DNA of 33,786 nt from Clostridiales bacterium (GTDB lineage Bacteria; Bacillota; Limnochordia; Darwinibacteriales; B1SED10-159), in the NCBI GenBank assembly GCA_003551965.1, contig PUOC01000011.1, positions 1 to 33,786 on the forward strand, written 5' to 3'. Shown piece by piece: positions 1 through 8,294 of the stretch. Within the stretch, counting starts at the first letter, position 1, and the number at the start of each line of letters is the position of its first letter. The notes below the pieces were generated by a model. The model had not been told where the DNA came from and did no database searches. It worked only from the letters and a program-made list of their open reading frames with translations. Both the position numbers and the translations under genes were made by a program.

Positions 1-1
1 A

Positions 2-1804
2 TTGCAGGAAGAACTTAAGGCTGTACAGCGCAAGATACAGCGACTGCAGGTGGATGCCCGGCAGGCTGTGGACGAACTGGACCGGGAAGTGGCTTTGTAT
101 GTCGTAGGAGAGCTGTTCACTGATTTGGAGGAGAAATACGCAGATCACCCTAAGGTAGTGGAGTATCTGGAAGCCTTGAAGGAAGATCTCCTCGATAACA
201 TTGAACTGTTCCGAACAAAACCTGAAGAGCAACAACAACAGCAGGCACAAATGCCAGCTCCGATGGGAGCTGGCGGCCAATCATCCGAGGAGTTGTTCCG
301 CAAATATGAAGTCAATGTGCTCGTGGATAACAGTGAGACCAAGGGCGCTCCTGTCTGGGAGGAATTGAACCCGACCCACAACAATCTCTTTGGGAGAATT
401 GAAAAGGAAGCCCGAATGGGTGCTTTGGCCACCGACTTCACTCTCATCCGGGCCGGCGCACTGCATAGGGCCAATGGCGGATTCCTTATCGTGCCGGCGG
501 AGGACCTTCTGCGCAATTTGTTTGCCTGGGAAGGCCTGAAGCGCATTCTCCAAAACCAGGAAATTGTTATCGAAGAAGCCAGTGAGCGCCTGGGTTTCAT
601 GGCTACGCGCAGTTTGAATCCGGAGCCGATTCCGTTGCAGCTGAAGGTCGTGATAGTTGGTGCTCCTGAGATCTACCATCTGCTGCATATGTACGATCCA
701 GACTTCAAAGAACTGTTTAAAGTAAAGGCAGAATTTGACACAGAAATGGACTGCATCAATGAAAATGTGCAGAAGTATGGGTCGTTCTTCCAGACCCTTT
801 GCCGGAAAGAGGATTTGCCGGTGTTGGATGAATCGGCCGTCAACCGAATGGTGGAGTACGGCTCGCGCTTGGCAGCGAATCAAAACAAACTATCAACCCG
901 CTTTGCTGATCTAGCGGACATCGTAAGGGAAGCGGCTCATTACGTAGTGGAAGAAGGCGGAGACAAGATCACCGATGAGCATATCAGGAAGACGATTGAA
1001 GAAAAACGCTATCGGTCCAACCTGCTCGAGGAGAAGATTCAAGAGCACATGCAGGAAGGGCGGATCCTGATTGAGACACGGGAAGATGTGATCGGGCAGG
1101 TGAACGGTCTTTCTGTGTTGGCTCTAGGAGACATTGCCTTTGGCCGTCCATCCCGCATTACGGCAACGGTCGGGCTAGGGCGAAAAGGTCTAATTGACAT
1201 TGAGAGAGAAGCGCAGCTTGGCGGCAATATTCACAGTAAGGGAGTCATGATCCTGTCGGGTTATCTCACCCAACGTTATGGACAGAAGACGCCAATCAAC
1301 CTCACGGCCCGATTGGTTTTCGAGCAGACCTACGGCATGGTGGAAGGTGACAGTGCTTCTAGTGCAGAACTGTATGCGCTGCTGTCTAGTCTGTCGGGTC
1401 TGGCTGTCAAGCAGGGTCTCGCGGTAACGGGCTCGGTAAACCAAAAAGGAGAGCTGCAGGCTATTGGCGGTGTGAACGAGAAGATTGAAGGGATCTACCA
1501 TGTCTGCAAACTGCAGGGATTCACTGGAGGCCAGGGTGTCGTGATCCCCGAGGCTAACAAAGACGATCTCATGCTGAAAGAAGAAGTGGTGGAGGCCATT
1601 CGCGAGGGCAACTTCCATGTCTATCCTTGTTCCACCGTTGATGAAGGCATCGAAGTCCTTACAGGCGTAGAAGCCGGAGAAGAAGGTGCGGATGAGGCCT
1701 ATCCGGAGGGAACCGTAAATGCCCTAGTCGAGCAGCGCCTGCGGGACATGTCGGAGCAGCTTCGGGACTTTGCCCGGGAGGGCACGCAAGAGAACGAATC
1801 GTAG
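2..1804 (+). CDS. Lon-like ATP-dependent protease (AAA_32/Lon_C type), 5' truncated
   Basis: C-terminal 600 residues of a Lon-family serine protease that degrades misfolded or regulatory proteins with ATP. The reading frame is open to the window edge and the family is about 800 residues long, so the TTG at the edge is not a real start; the N-terminal part lies outside. A coiled, charged segment (1-75) and a Gln-rich linker (77-82) precede the AAA_32-type region (about 95-330), which contains HRANGGFLIVPAEDLL, matching the Walker B region of this family. The C-terminal protease domain (about 355-560) has the Ser-Lys dyad: Ser451 in VEGDSAS and Lys494 in GVNEKIEG. The protein resembles the LonB/LonC-like branch rather than classical LonA. 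A strong hairpin follows the stop codon. Confidence in the family is high. Confidence 0.93.
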   Translation: MQEELKAVQRKIQRLQVDARQAVDELDREVALYVVGELFTDLEEKYADHPKVVEYLEALKEDLLDNIELFRTKPEEQQQQQAQMPAPMGAGGQSSEELFRKYEVNVLVDNSETKGAPVWEELNPTHNNLFGRIEKEARMGALATDFTLIRAGALHRANGGFLIVPAEDLLRNLFAWEGLKRILQNQEIVIEEASERLGFMATRSLNPEPIPLQLKVVIVGAPEIYHLLHMYDPDFKELFKVKAEFDTEMDCINENVQKYGSFFQTLCRKEDLPVLDESAVNRMVEYGSRLAANQNKLSTRFADLADIVREAAHYVVEEGGDKITDEHIRKTIEEKRYRSNLLEEKIQEHMQEGRILIETREDVIGQVNGLSVLALGDIAFGRPSRITATVGLGRKGLIDIEREAQLGGNIHSKGVMILSGYLTQRYGQKTPINLTARLVFEQTYGMVEGDSASSAELYALLSSLSGLAVKQGLAVTGSVNQKGELQAIGGVNEKIEGIYHVCKLQGFTGGQGVVIPEANKDDLMLKEEVVEAIREGNFHVYPCSTVDEGIEVLTGVEAGEEGADEAYPEGTVNALVEQRLRDMSEQLRDFAREGTQENES

Positions 1805-1835
1805 ACTCCTCGTCAACCGGTAACAATCTGCAGAC

Positions 1836-1885
1836 ACTGCGCCTCCCCGCCCATTGCCTTTCCTGCGGGAGGCGCAGTCCTTGTC
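1836..1885 (+). terminator. Strong hairpin after the Lon-like gene, possible terminator
   Basis: Perfect 12-bp inverted repeat, ACTGCGCCTCCC (1836-1847) and GGGAGGCGCAGT (1867-1878), with a 19-nt loop. The tail CCTTGTCTGG is poor in T, so it may be a weak intrinsic terminator or a 3'-end stabiliser. It separates the protease gene from the activase-like genes. Confidence 0.55.
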
Positions 1886-1932
1886 TGGCTTAGCCGCGCC
1901 AAACGGCGCCGGATCGAAGGAAGGCGGCAACT

Positions 1933-2859
1933 ATGATAATCGGAATACCACGGGCCTTTTTGTACCATCGCTACAGCACTCTTTGGAAGACGTTTTTCGA
2001 AGAACTGGGTATTGAGTATGTCATCAGCCCTGCTACAACCAGGGAAATAATGAGCCAAGGCATGGCATGTGCCATTGACGAGGCATGCCTCTCCTCTAAG
2101 GTGTATATCGGGCATGTGGAATGGCTGATAGACCGGTGTGATAAGATTCTCGTGCCACGGATTTCCTACTACGGTCCGCACGGCACCGTCTGCACCAAGT
2201 TCCAGGCCATCTACGATGTGGTCAGGAATACCTTTCGCAGCCGCTCGGCCGAATTTCTGGACTACAATATCGATACCCAGACCCCGGAAGGCGAGCCAAA
2301 GGCCTTTCTTAAGCTTGGCAAATCCTTGGGTCGCCGGACGTCTTCATCCATGCGCGCCTATCTTGTGGCCAGGCAAGCCCTGAAAGCAGACGAGCTTATG
2401 GAGCAGCGTCTGCAGGAAAAGCAGTTGGACGAACCAGGGATCAAGGTGTTGGTTGTATCGCACCGGTACAATATTTACGATAAGTTTATTGGAGAACCGA
2501 TTCTGCAAGATCTGCGAAGGATGGGGGTTGTCCCCGTGCTGGCTGACGCGGTTAACCGTCAGGAGGCCGTGAACGCTGCTGCTGAAATCAGCGGCACACT
2601 TCCTTGGGCTTTCAATAAAGAGCTGGTAGGAGCCATGGCGCTCTGGAAAGAGCGGGTGGATGGCATTATGCTGGTCAGTACCTTTCCATGCGGTCCGGAT
2701 TCGCTGGTCAATGAAATTGTGGTGCGCCGCATAGACGACATACCGATCTTGAATCTTGTCATTGACGGCCAAGAAGGCAGTGCAGGGCTGGAAACTCGCC
2801 TAGAGAGCTTCATTGATGTCATTAAGTTTAAGAGGGATGACTACAGTGCAGAAGTATAA
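1933..2859 (+). CDS. Acyl-CoA dehydratase activase-related protein (COG3580/DUF2229-like)
   Basis: 308-residue protein resembling the first part of the large 'CoA-substrate-specific enzyme activase' fusion proteins of Bacillota (DUF2229/COG3580). The substrate is unknown. Conserved-looking elements are the N-terminal IGIPRAFLYHRYSTLWKTFF, Cys-containing segments around DEACLSSKVYIGHVEWL and TVCTKFQAIYDV, and the C-terminal STFPCGPDSL...LVIDGQEG...TRLESF. These cysteines could hold an Fe-S cluster, by analogy with HgdB-like dehydratase subunits. The start is supported by AAGGAAGGCGG upstream. The 3' end overlaps the next gene, and the trio ends with a BadF-type ATPase, so the three probably form one complex. 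The family call is good; a biochemical function is not assigned. Confidence 0.85.
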   Translation: MIIGIPRAFLYHRYSTLWKTFFEELGIEYVISPATTREIMSQGMACAIDEACLSSKVYIGHVEWLIDRCDKILVPRISYYGPHGTVCTKFQAIYDVVRNTFRSRSAEFLDYNIDTQTPEGEPKAFLKLGKSLGRRTSSSMRAYLVARQALKADELMEQRLQEKQLDEPGIKVLVVSHRYNIYDKFIGEPILQDLRRMGVVPVLADAVNRQEAVNAAAEISGTLPWAFNKELVGAMALWKERVDGIMLVSTFPCGPDSLVNEIVVRRIDDIPILNLVIDGQEGSAGLETRLESFIDVIKFKRDDYSAEV

Positions 2860-3910
2860 AGTGAGCTTTCCTCACATTGCCAATTACTGGGTGCCCATGA
2901 AGATACTTTTTTCGGAAGGTCTGGACGTGGAGTATGTTGTACCGCCGCCGATAACCAAGCGTACCTTGGACTTGGGCAGCCGCTACAGTCCCGACTATGT
3001 CTGCGCGCCATTTAAGTACTGCCTCGGGAACTATATCGAAACCATGGAGGCAGGCGCTAATACACTGGTGCAGGCCGGCGGGGTATGCCGGTTGGGCTAC
3101 TATGGCGAGCTGCACGAACAGATCCTGCGGGATTTGGGATATGAGGTTCGCTTCGTCAATATGGCCCGTGCCCGCTTCTCCAAGCCGCTCATTATTTATA
3201 ATCATTTTCGAGAGATTAACCCTCATATGTCCGTAAAGCGCATTGCTCGAATTCTGCCGGTGGTCTTGAAGATGGTGGAGTGTATGGACGAAATAGAAGA
3301 CTATATGCGTAAGAATATTGGTTTTGAAGTCCAAAACGGATCGCTGGCGGCTGTCTATGAAGAGTTTCTGACAGATATATCGCAAGTGCGGACCAAACGC
3401 GAACTGCGCCGTGCTTACAACCGCTGCAAAAAACGGTTGCGGCGGGTTCCGTTGAACGTGCCGCAGCATCCCTTGCGGGTAGGTATTGTGGGTGAATATT
3501 ACACCATCATGGAACCGTTCAGCAACCACTATATTGAGCGGGAACTAGCACGCATGGGCGTGATAATCGATCGATGGATGAATATCACCAACTCGCTGCG
3601 CCCTTCTAGAAAACGGGACATCAGGAATCGCATCAAGCCCTACGCGAAGTATCACATGGGAGCTACCAGCATGTACACCATCGGAAAAGCGCTCGAGTTT
3701 GCCAAGCGGAAATATGACGGTATCATTCATGTCAAGTCCTTTGGGTGCACACCGGAAATGGATGCCATGCCAGCTCTGCAGAATATCAGCAGCGATCATA
3801 AGATACCGATTTTGTACTTCAGTTTCGATACCCAGACCAGCGACACCGGAATTCAAACCCGCCTGGAAGCATTTTACGACATGATGATCATGAGAAACGA
3901 GGCGAAGTAA
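2837..3910 (+). CDS. Acyl-CoA dehydratase activase-related protein (COG3581/DUF2229-like)
   Basis: About 357 residues, related to the upstream protein and to the second HgdB-like part of the big activase fusions (COG3581). It has Cys-rich segments near the N terminus (PDYVCAPFKYCLGN and AGGVCRLGYYGEL) and a C-terminal KSFGCTPEMDAMP...FDTQTSDTGIQTRLEAF block that parallels the C terminus of its neighbour, so the two look like diverged halves of one fold. The start is uncertain: ATG 2837 lies directly behind AGAGGG, whereas GTG 2846 is spaced 9 nt from it. Both overlap the previous gene, implying translational coupling, and the stop shares bases with the ATG of the activase gene. No substrate can be named. 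Confidence 0.83.
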   Translation: MTTVQKYKVSFPHIANYWVPMKILFSEGLDVEYVVPPPITKRTLDLGSRYSPDYVCAPFKYCLGNYIETMEAGANTLVQAGGVCRLGYYGELHEQILRDLGYEVRFVNMARARFSKPLIIYNHFREINPHMSVKRIARILPVVLKMVECMDEIEDYMRKNIGFEVQNGSLAAVYEEFLTDISQVRTKRELRRAYNRCKKRLRRVPLNVPQHPLRVGIVGEYYTIMEPFSNHYIERELARMGVIIDRWMNITNSLRPSRKRDIRNRIKPYAKYHMGATSMYTIGKALEFAKRKYDGIIHVKSFGCTPEMDAMPALQNISSDHKIPILYFSFDTQTSDTGIQTRLEAFYDMMIMRNEAK

Positions 3911-4860
3911 TGCGTAAGGCTTATCTAGGAATTGACATTGGTTCTATCTCCACAAAAGGAGTTATCATAGATGAAGACCAGGCCCTTCTGGCCCATGACT
4001 ACCTGGGAACGGAAGGCAATCCCATCGGTGCCGTGAAGCGCCTGCTGGCATCCATTGATGAACAGTTAGATCATGCCCGGTATAAAGTTGTTGCAGTGGG
4101 AACAACGGGAAGTGCGCGCAAATTGATTGGCGCCATGAACGGGGCGGCCATGGTCAAAAACGAGATCACCGCCCATGCCATTGGCACGGTTTCTCTGTAT
4201 CCTGATGTAAAAACGATTCTTGAGATCGGAGGCCAGGACTCAAAGATAATTCTCATTGACAATGGAGTTGTGGTGGATTATGCCATGAATACTCTGTGTG
4301 CCTCCGGCACCGGCGCGTTCCTATCCAGCCAGGCCCATCGGCTGGGGGTGAAGGTAGACCGTTTCGGCGAAATTGCACTGCGGTCCAAGAGCCCAACGCG
4401 CATTGCCGCCCGTTGTACGGTCTTTGCGGAGTCGGATTTGATCCATAAGGCCCAAATCGGCCATTCCCAAGAAGACATCATTGCCGGATTATGCCGATCT
4501 GTGGTCAGCAATTACTTAAACAACGTCGGGAAAGGCAAGGCGATTCGGCCGCCCCTTGTGTTTCAGGGCGGTGTCAGCAAGAATGTAGGGGTGGTAAGGG
4601 CCTTTGAAGAAGCTACGGGATATCCGGTGACCGTGGATGCCAACAGTCACCTCATCGGCGCCCTTGGGACAGCGATTTTGGCCAAGAAGTCGAAGTCGGA
4701 AACACCGTTCTCCTTCCAGATCACGGACATTAACTTTACCACTAAAGGCATGGAGTGTCAGCAATGCAGTAACCACTGCGAAGTGATATGCATATACCGA
4801 GACAATGAGTTGGTGGATGCATGGGGAAATCGCTGTGAACGCGGCGCCGTGCGGCCCTGA
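3910..4860 (+). CDS. 2-hydroxyacyl-CoA dehydratase activase-like ATPase (BadF/BadG/BcrA/BcrD, HgdC-type)
   Basis: 316-residue member of the ASKHA ATPases that drive low-potential electrons into 2-hydroxyacyl-CoA dehydratases, benzoyl-CoA reductases or double-cubane cluster proteins. The phosphate-1 motif is GIDIGSISTKG (7-17), with IGGQDSK at 106-112. Cys130 (CASGTGAF) and Cys169 (ARCTVFAES) match the two cysteines per subunit that bridge the [4Fe-4S] cluster at the HgdC dimer interface. An extra C-terminal group (C283, C286, C290, C294, C309), absent from short HgdC proteins, could hold a further cluster. The ATG overlaps the preceding stop. No HgdA/B dehydratase lies nearby; the two COG3580/3581-like proteins upstream are the likely partners. 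Confidence 0.92.
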   Translation: MRKAYLGIDIGSISTKGVIIDEDQALLAHDYLGTEGNPIGAVKRLLASIDEQLDHARYKVVAVGTTGSARKLIGAMNGAAMVKNEITAHAIGTVSLYPDVKTILEIGGQDSKIILIDNGVVVDYAMNTLCASGTGAFLSSQAHRLGVKVDRFGEIALRSKSPTRIAARCTVFAESDLIHKAQIGHSQEDIIAGLCRSVVSNYLNNVGKGKAIRPPLVFQGGVSKNVGVVRAFEEATGYPVTVDANSHLIGALGTAILAKKSKSETPFSFQITDINFTTKGMECQQCSNHCEVICIYRDNELVDAWGNRCERGAVRP

Positions 4861-4969
4861 TAGATACCATGGCGTTTGGCGTCCGCCTCCTGGCTGGTTT
4901 GCGATAGGGCATGGATCGCCCTTGGCCCGGCGATGGCACCGCAAAACCCCTGCCGTTGATCCTGAAATG

Positions 4970-6139
4970 AAGGTGATGGCATTGGAACCGCAAGTGTACG
5001 GGGATTTTGAGACCATTGTACTGCAGGAACGGCCTTTGATTGACGTGCGGGCTCCGGTAGAGTTTGAGAAGGGAGCATTTCGGAATGCTTGCAACCTGCC
5101 GCTCATGGGTGATGAAGAGCGGCACCGGGTAGGAAAGTGTTACAAGGAGTATGGCCGCGTCGCTGCGATTGCATTGGGTCACAGGCTTGTATCCGGGGAA
5201 CAGCGCCGAGAAAGGGTGCAGGCTTGGCTCTGCCACCTGAAACACCATCCGGACAGTTTGCTCTACTGCTTCCGCGGCGGCCTGCGCTCCCAGCTCGTAC
5301 AGCAGTGGGTCCGTGACGCCCAGGGCCGAGCACCCCTGCGGCTTCAAGGCGGCTACAAGGCGTTTCGGAATTACCTCCTGGGTCGATTGGCACCGGAGGC
5401 GCAGGTAAGCCTGCCGGTCATTCTCGGCGGTTTCACGGGAGCCGGCAAAACGAAGATTCTCAGGCAATTTCAGCACAGCGTCGATCTTGAGCAGATTGCC
5501 AACCATCGCGGTTCCGCCTTTGGCCAGCAAGTGTCGCCCCAACCTACACAAATCCAATTCGAAAACGACCTGGCCTATGCCCTGATACAGCACCGGCACC
5601 GCCGTTATCGGTTTTTGCTCTTGGAGGACGAGGGCAATCATGTGGGTAAACGCTTTATTCCAAGACCATTGGTCACTTATTTCCAGGGCGGCGCTTTTGT
5701 GTTCGTAGAGGCGCCGTTGCAGGAACGAATTGACAACACCTTCAACGAGTACGTTCTGGAGAGCCAGGCTGCCTACAGAGAAGCATTTGGTGAACAAGGT
5801 CTAGGTGTCTGGGCTGACTATGTCCGGCGTGCCATGGGGAAACTTCGAAAACGCCTTGGCAACCAACGCTGCAGCCATATGCTTGCCATCTTTGAGAGCG
5901 CCTTTGCGGCACAGCGGCAGAGTGCGGATAAGAGCTCTCACCGCCATTGGATTGAGAAGCTTTTGGTCGAGTACTATGATCCTATGTACCAATACCAGGT
6001 GCGAAAAAAGAGGCAGGAAGCGGTCTTCCGGGGAAGTCCCGCAGAGGTCCTGGAATTCCTCCAATACCATTACCCGGATACCGAACGAGTGTCCCTAGAC
6101 GCCGTGAACCAAACAACTCCATCGGTAGAAAGCCAGTAG
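4970..6139 (+). CDS. selU: tRNA 2-selenouridine synthase
   Basis: SelU/MnmH (YbbB) converts 2-thiouridine at wobble position 34 of Lys, Glu and Gln tRNAs to 2-selenouridine, via a geranylated intermediate and selenophosphate. From ATG 4970 it is 389 residues, near the E. coli length (364). An N-terminal rhodanese-like domain (about 15-130) has IDVRAPVEFEKGA and the catalytic Cys101 in YCFRGGLRS. A P-loop, GGFTGAGKT (154-162), follows, then LLEDEGNHVG and the family's C-terminal EYYDPMYQYQ...VVFRG-type segment (here AVFRG). The frame is open to 4805, overlapping the activase gene, but similarity begins near 4970. No strong ribosome site is visible, so ATG 4970, ATG 4979 and TTG 4985 are all possible. 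Its presence implies selenophosphate synthetase elsewhere, in line with the selenocysteine enzyme downstream. Confidence 0.95.
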   Translation, partial: KVMALEPQVYGDFETIVLQERPLIDVRAPVEFEKGAFRNACNLPLMGDEERHRVGKCYKEYGRVAAIALGHRLVSGEQRRERVQAWLCHLKHHPDSLLYCFRGGLRSQLVQQWVRDAQGRAPLRLQGGYKAFRNYLLGRLAPEAQVSLPVILGGFTGAGKTKILRQFQHSVDLEQIANHRGSAFGQQVSPQPTQIQFENDLAYALIQHRHRRYRFLLLEDEGNHVGKRFIPRPLVTYFQGGAFVFVEAPLQERIDNTFNEYVLESQAAYREAFGEQGLGVWADYVRRAMGKLRKRLGNQRCSHMLAIFESAFAAQRQSADKSSHRHWIEKLLVEYYDPMYQYQVRKKRQEAVFRGSPAEVLEFLQYHYPDTERVSLDAVNQTTPSVESQ

Positions 6140-6176
6140 ATCCCGCCCACCGTAGGCCGGAACGCTGGCTTTTTTT
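6131..6176 (+). terminator. Possible intrinsic terminator after selU
   Basis: AGCCAG (6131-6136, overlapping the selU stop) can pair with CTGGCT (6165-6170), followed directly by a T7 run (6170-6176). The stem is short and the loop long (28 nt), so this is moderate evidence only. Confidence 0.45.
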
Positions 6177-6347
6177 GTGACCGCATGAGCGGCCGTGCCA
6201 TAGTGCCGCCAAAGGAAAAAGCCAACTTCAACAAACCTAGGCGGAGTCTTATCTGTCCCCTGGCCGGATGTGGTATCATCTCTGCTGCCCGACCCGACTG
6301 CTGCGGGAGGATTCTGTGCATGGTCATGCGTGGCACTGCTGCCGGGG

Positions 6348-6989
6348 TCATGCCTCGGGTTGCTCAGAGTTTGCTCTAGCGGATCGGCGAAGATGCCTTT
6401 GGGCCGCAGCATAGTCTTCAGCCGAGTTCACATTGAAGAAAGACAAAAGATCCGGGTCATACAACCTCAGGCTGGACTCTTTGATCTCGCGGGCGGAGAC
6501 CTGGCTAAAGAGCTGGCCTACCTTGTATTCACCTCTTTCCAGCTGGTCGACGATGCGGTCGGCACAGCGGACATCGTAAACGGCACACAGCGGCTCACGA
6601 AAATTCCCGTGACGGGGAATGGTAACCCACGCGTCCGATGGTTGGTGAACGAGGTGACGTACCAACTGCGGATTCACAAAAGGCATGTCGCCGCCGATGA
6701 CAAACGCCTTGCAATTGGACACCGCCGTGAGTCCGGCATGGATGCCTACCAAGGCACAGCGCCTGTATGCCGAGAGGCGGTCGGAAACAACTCTTGTCTG
6801 CGGTTGCCGGTGCTTCTGGGGCTCCCTTGTCACCACAACGACTTCTTGGAAAAGCGACTGCATCAGCTGGGTAACATGGGACAGCAGCGTGCCATCTCCC
6901 AATGGAAGCAGAAGCTTGTCTCTCCCCATACGCCGGCTGTGACCCCCCGCAAGGATGACGGCCGAAACATCCCGGAAACGTTCGGACAT
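6348..6989 (-). CDS. mobA: Molybdenum cofactor guanylyltransferase
   Basis: MobA transfers GMP from GTP to molybdopterin in the cytoplasm, giving the (bis-)MGD cofactor that formate dehydrogenases need. The 213-residue protein begins with the nucleotidyltransferase signature AVILAGGHSRRMGRDKLLL, then has FVIGGDMPFVNP (metal/GTP site) and REPLCAVYD, all typical of MobA; its length is close to the usual about 200. ATG 6989 sits behind GGGGTGGG on the minus strand; a GTG at 6998 would add three residues. It is divergent from the fdhE-fdhA operon, so both may be expressed from the shared 6990-7381 region. The placement supports a supply role for the formate dehydrogenase. Confidence 0.93.
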   Translation of the reverse strand: MSERFRDVSAVILAGGHSRRMGRDKLLLPLGDGTLLSHVTQLMQSLFQEVVVVTREPQKHRQPQTRVVSDRLSAYRRCALVGIHAGLTAVSNCKAFVIGGDMPFVNPQLVRHLVHQPSDAWVTIPRHGNFREPLCAVYDVRCADRIVDQLERGEYKVGQLFSQVSAREIKESSLRLYDPDLLSFFNVNSAEDYAAAQRHLRRSARANSEQPEA

Positions 6990-7013
6990 GTTTCCCACCC
7001 CACTCTACTCAGG

Positions 7014-7033
7014 ATATACCACAGTATACCACA
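7014..7033 (-). promoter_or_regulatory. Tandem repeat containing a probable mobA extended -10
   Basis: Two abutting copies of TATACCACAG. On the minus strand this reads TGTGGTATACTGTGGTATA, giving an extended -10 (TGG then TATACT) upstream of mobA. No good -35 lies at 16-18 bp. The same TGTGGTATACT string occurs on the plus strand at 20638-20648. Confidence 0.4.
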
Positions 7034-7144
7034 GATGTTGCCCGTGCTGCGAAAAACGCCGTGGGGGGTAACGAACTATATTACAAAGCAAATAAGCAAG
7101 AAATCAACAAATTCTTTAATGTGTTATAAAAAAAGAAAGGAAGA

Positions 7145-7179
7145 GCAGGAATCGCCGCCGCTGCATAGAAGTATGTACT
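7145..7179 (+). repeat. Copy 1 of a GCAGGAA...GAAG...TATGTAC element
   Basis: GCAGGAA (7145-7151), a GC-rich spacer, then GAAGTATGTACT. A second non-coding copy with the same order of blocks lies at 17861-17899. The function is unknown. Confidence 0.4.
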
Positions 7180-7381
7180 AAAGTTTGTTCTATTAATAAC
7201 AATTATGAAGCCTAACGAAAGAATGCTGAAAAACAGGAGGAGCGGCCGGGCCGAAAGGAGCAGGTAACCGGTTTTGGACATTTGCCTGTTTCCGACAGCC
7301 TTTTCTGCTTGTGAACAAAACAACGCGTGTTGCTTCGGCAGAGTTGCGAGAGGACACGAAGGAAGGAGGTATCTGGCACCG

Positions 7382-8269
7382 TTGCTGGCAGCAGGAAGAG
7401 AGCGAATAGCCGACGAGATTGCACGCTGTCAGACAGTGTACAAAGGTTTCGGCGACGCGGGGAAGATGATACTGCGGTTGGTGGATGTGCTGGACAGATG
7501 TGCCCAACGGTACGGGGGTCTGGAGAAGAATACCCAGCTGCGGGACCTAGCTTTGGAGGAGCCGAAGGTTCGGTTGGCCCAGGGAAAGTCGTTGAACTAC
7601 GGGTTTACGGTCAGTGAAGAACTGTTTCTGTCCATGCTGCAGCGTGCTGCAGAGGCTTTAGGAGACAAGCATGCCATTGTCGCCGGCTGTCTTGGGGAAT
7701 TTCGTGAGTCGCACAGGTGCGGCGACAAGCAAGCGGCCGGGAAGCTGACCCTTGAGGATGGTCTTGATTTGTGGCAGTCCATGCGGCAGAAAGCCGGCTT
7801 AGCTCCAGACTTTACGTCACTCCTGTTTGCCGCTGTCCTATCGAAACTTTACCCGTCAAATGCCCATGGCAGCCAGGAAAATGAGGGCTTAGAGCACTGG
7901 CAGCAGGGTTTTTGCCCTATCTGCGGCCAGACACCCCACTATGGGCAGCTGTATTCGGAACAGGGGATCAAAGCATTGGAATGCTGGCTGTGCGGTACCC
8001 AGTGGAACCATATACGGCTGCAGTGTCCGTTTTGCGGAATTCGCGAGCATGATAAAATGGGATATTTTTCGGTGGAGGGGAGGGAATTTTGTCGGGTGTA
8101 CGTTTGCCACAGCTGCAGTCAATACTACAAAGTGTTTGATACCAGGGAAATGGCCGACCCTGCCGTCGTTTTGTCCATCCATCACCTAGCGTCCCTTGAA
8201 TATGATGTGATGGCTGAACAGGAAGGCTTTTGCCCTGGGTCGGGTCTTTCTTGGACGGTTGAGGCATAG
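7382..8269 (+). CDS. fdhE: Formate dehydrogenase accessory protein FdhE
   Basis: FdhE is a cytoplasmic rubredoxin-like protein needed for maturation of exported, Tat-dependent formate dehydrogenases. From TTG 7382 it is 295 residues (E. coli FdhE is 309). TTG 7382 is chosen because a strong GGAAGGAGGT lies at 7361-7370, 11 nt upstream; the frame is open back to a TTG at 7274, whose extra 36 residues look non-conserved. The C-terminal half carries the family's CxxC pairs: CPICG (about 178), CWLCG (about 200), CPFCG (about 215) and CHSC (about 242), which bind iron. It ends 25 bp before fdhA, so the two genes are almost certainly cotranscribed. Confidence 0.93.
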   Translation: MLAAGRERIADEIARCQTVYKGFGDAGKMILRLVDVLDRCAQRYGGLEKNTQLRDLALEEPKVRLAQGKSLNYGFTVSEELFLSMLQRAAEALGDKHAIVAGCLGEFRESHRCGDKQAAGKLTLEDGLDLWQSMRQKAGLAPDFTSLLFAAVLSKLYPSNAHGSQENEGLEHWQQGFCPICGQTPHYGQLYSEQGIKALECWLCGTQWNHIRLQCPFCGIREHDKMGYFSVEGREFCRVYVCHSCSQYYKVFDTREMADPAVVLSIHHLASLEYDVMAEQEGFCPGSGLSWTVEA

Positions 8270-8294
8270 GCGGCTTTAGGAGGAGGTTGATAGT

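Larger units (their letters stand above)
6990..7381. other. Divergent intergenic region between mobA and fdhE
   Basis: About 390 bases without a convincing gene. It contains an extended -10 for mobA on the minus strand (TGTGGTATACT; hexamer 7023-7028), a 10-bp tandem direct repeat (TATACCACAG twice, 7014-7033), an AT-rich stretch with a TTGTT-N8-AACAA inverted repeat (7185-7202), one copy of the GCAGGAA/TATGTAC element (7145-7179) and the fdhE ribosome site (7361-7370). I could not fix the fdhE promoter. Confidence 0.6.

Noticed and set aside
4742-5797. 351-codon minus-strand frame
   Set aside because: Antisense to selU, which has intact catalytic motifs; no ribosome site.
6177-6347. tRNA-Sec gene (selC) next to selU
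   Set aside because: No GTTCGA T-loop with a long variable arm or matching acceptor stem on either strand.
6270-7181. 303-codon plus-strand frame
   Set aside because: Antisense to mobA, whose motifs are complete; the frame runs into the intergenic region.
7373-7388. Sigma-54 promoter (TGGCAC and TTGCT)
   Set aside because: The spacing between the two blocks is 2 instead of 5 bases, and the site overlaps the fdhE start.
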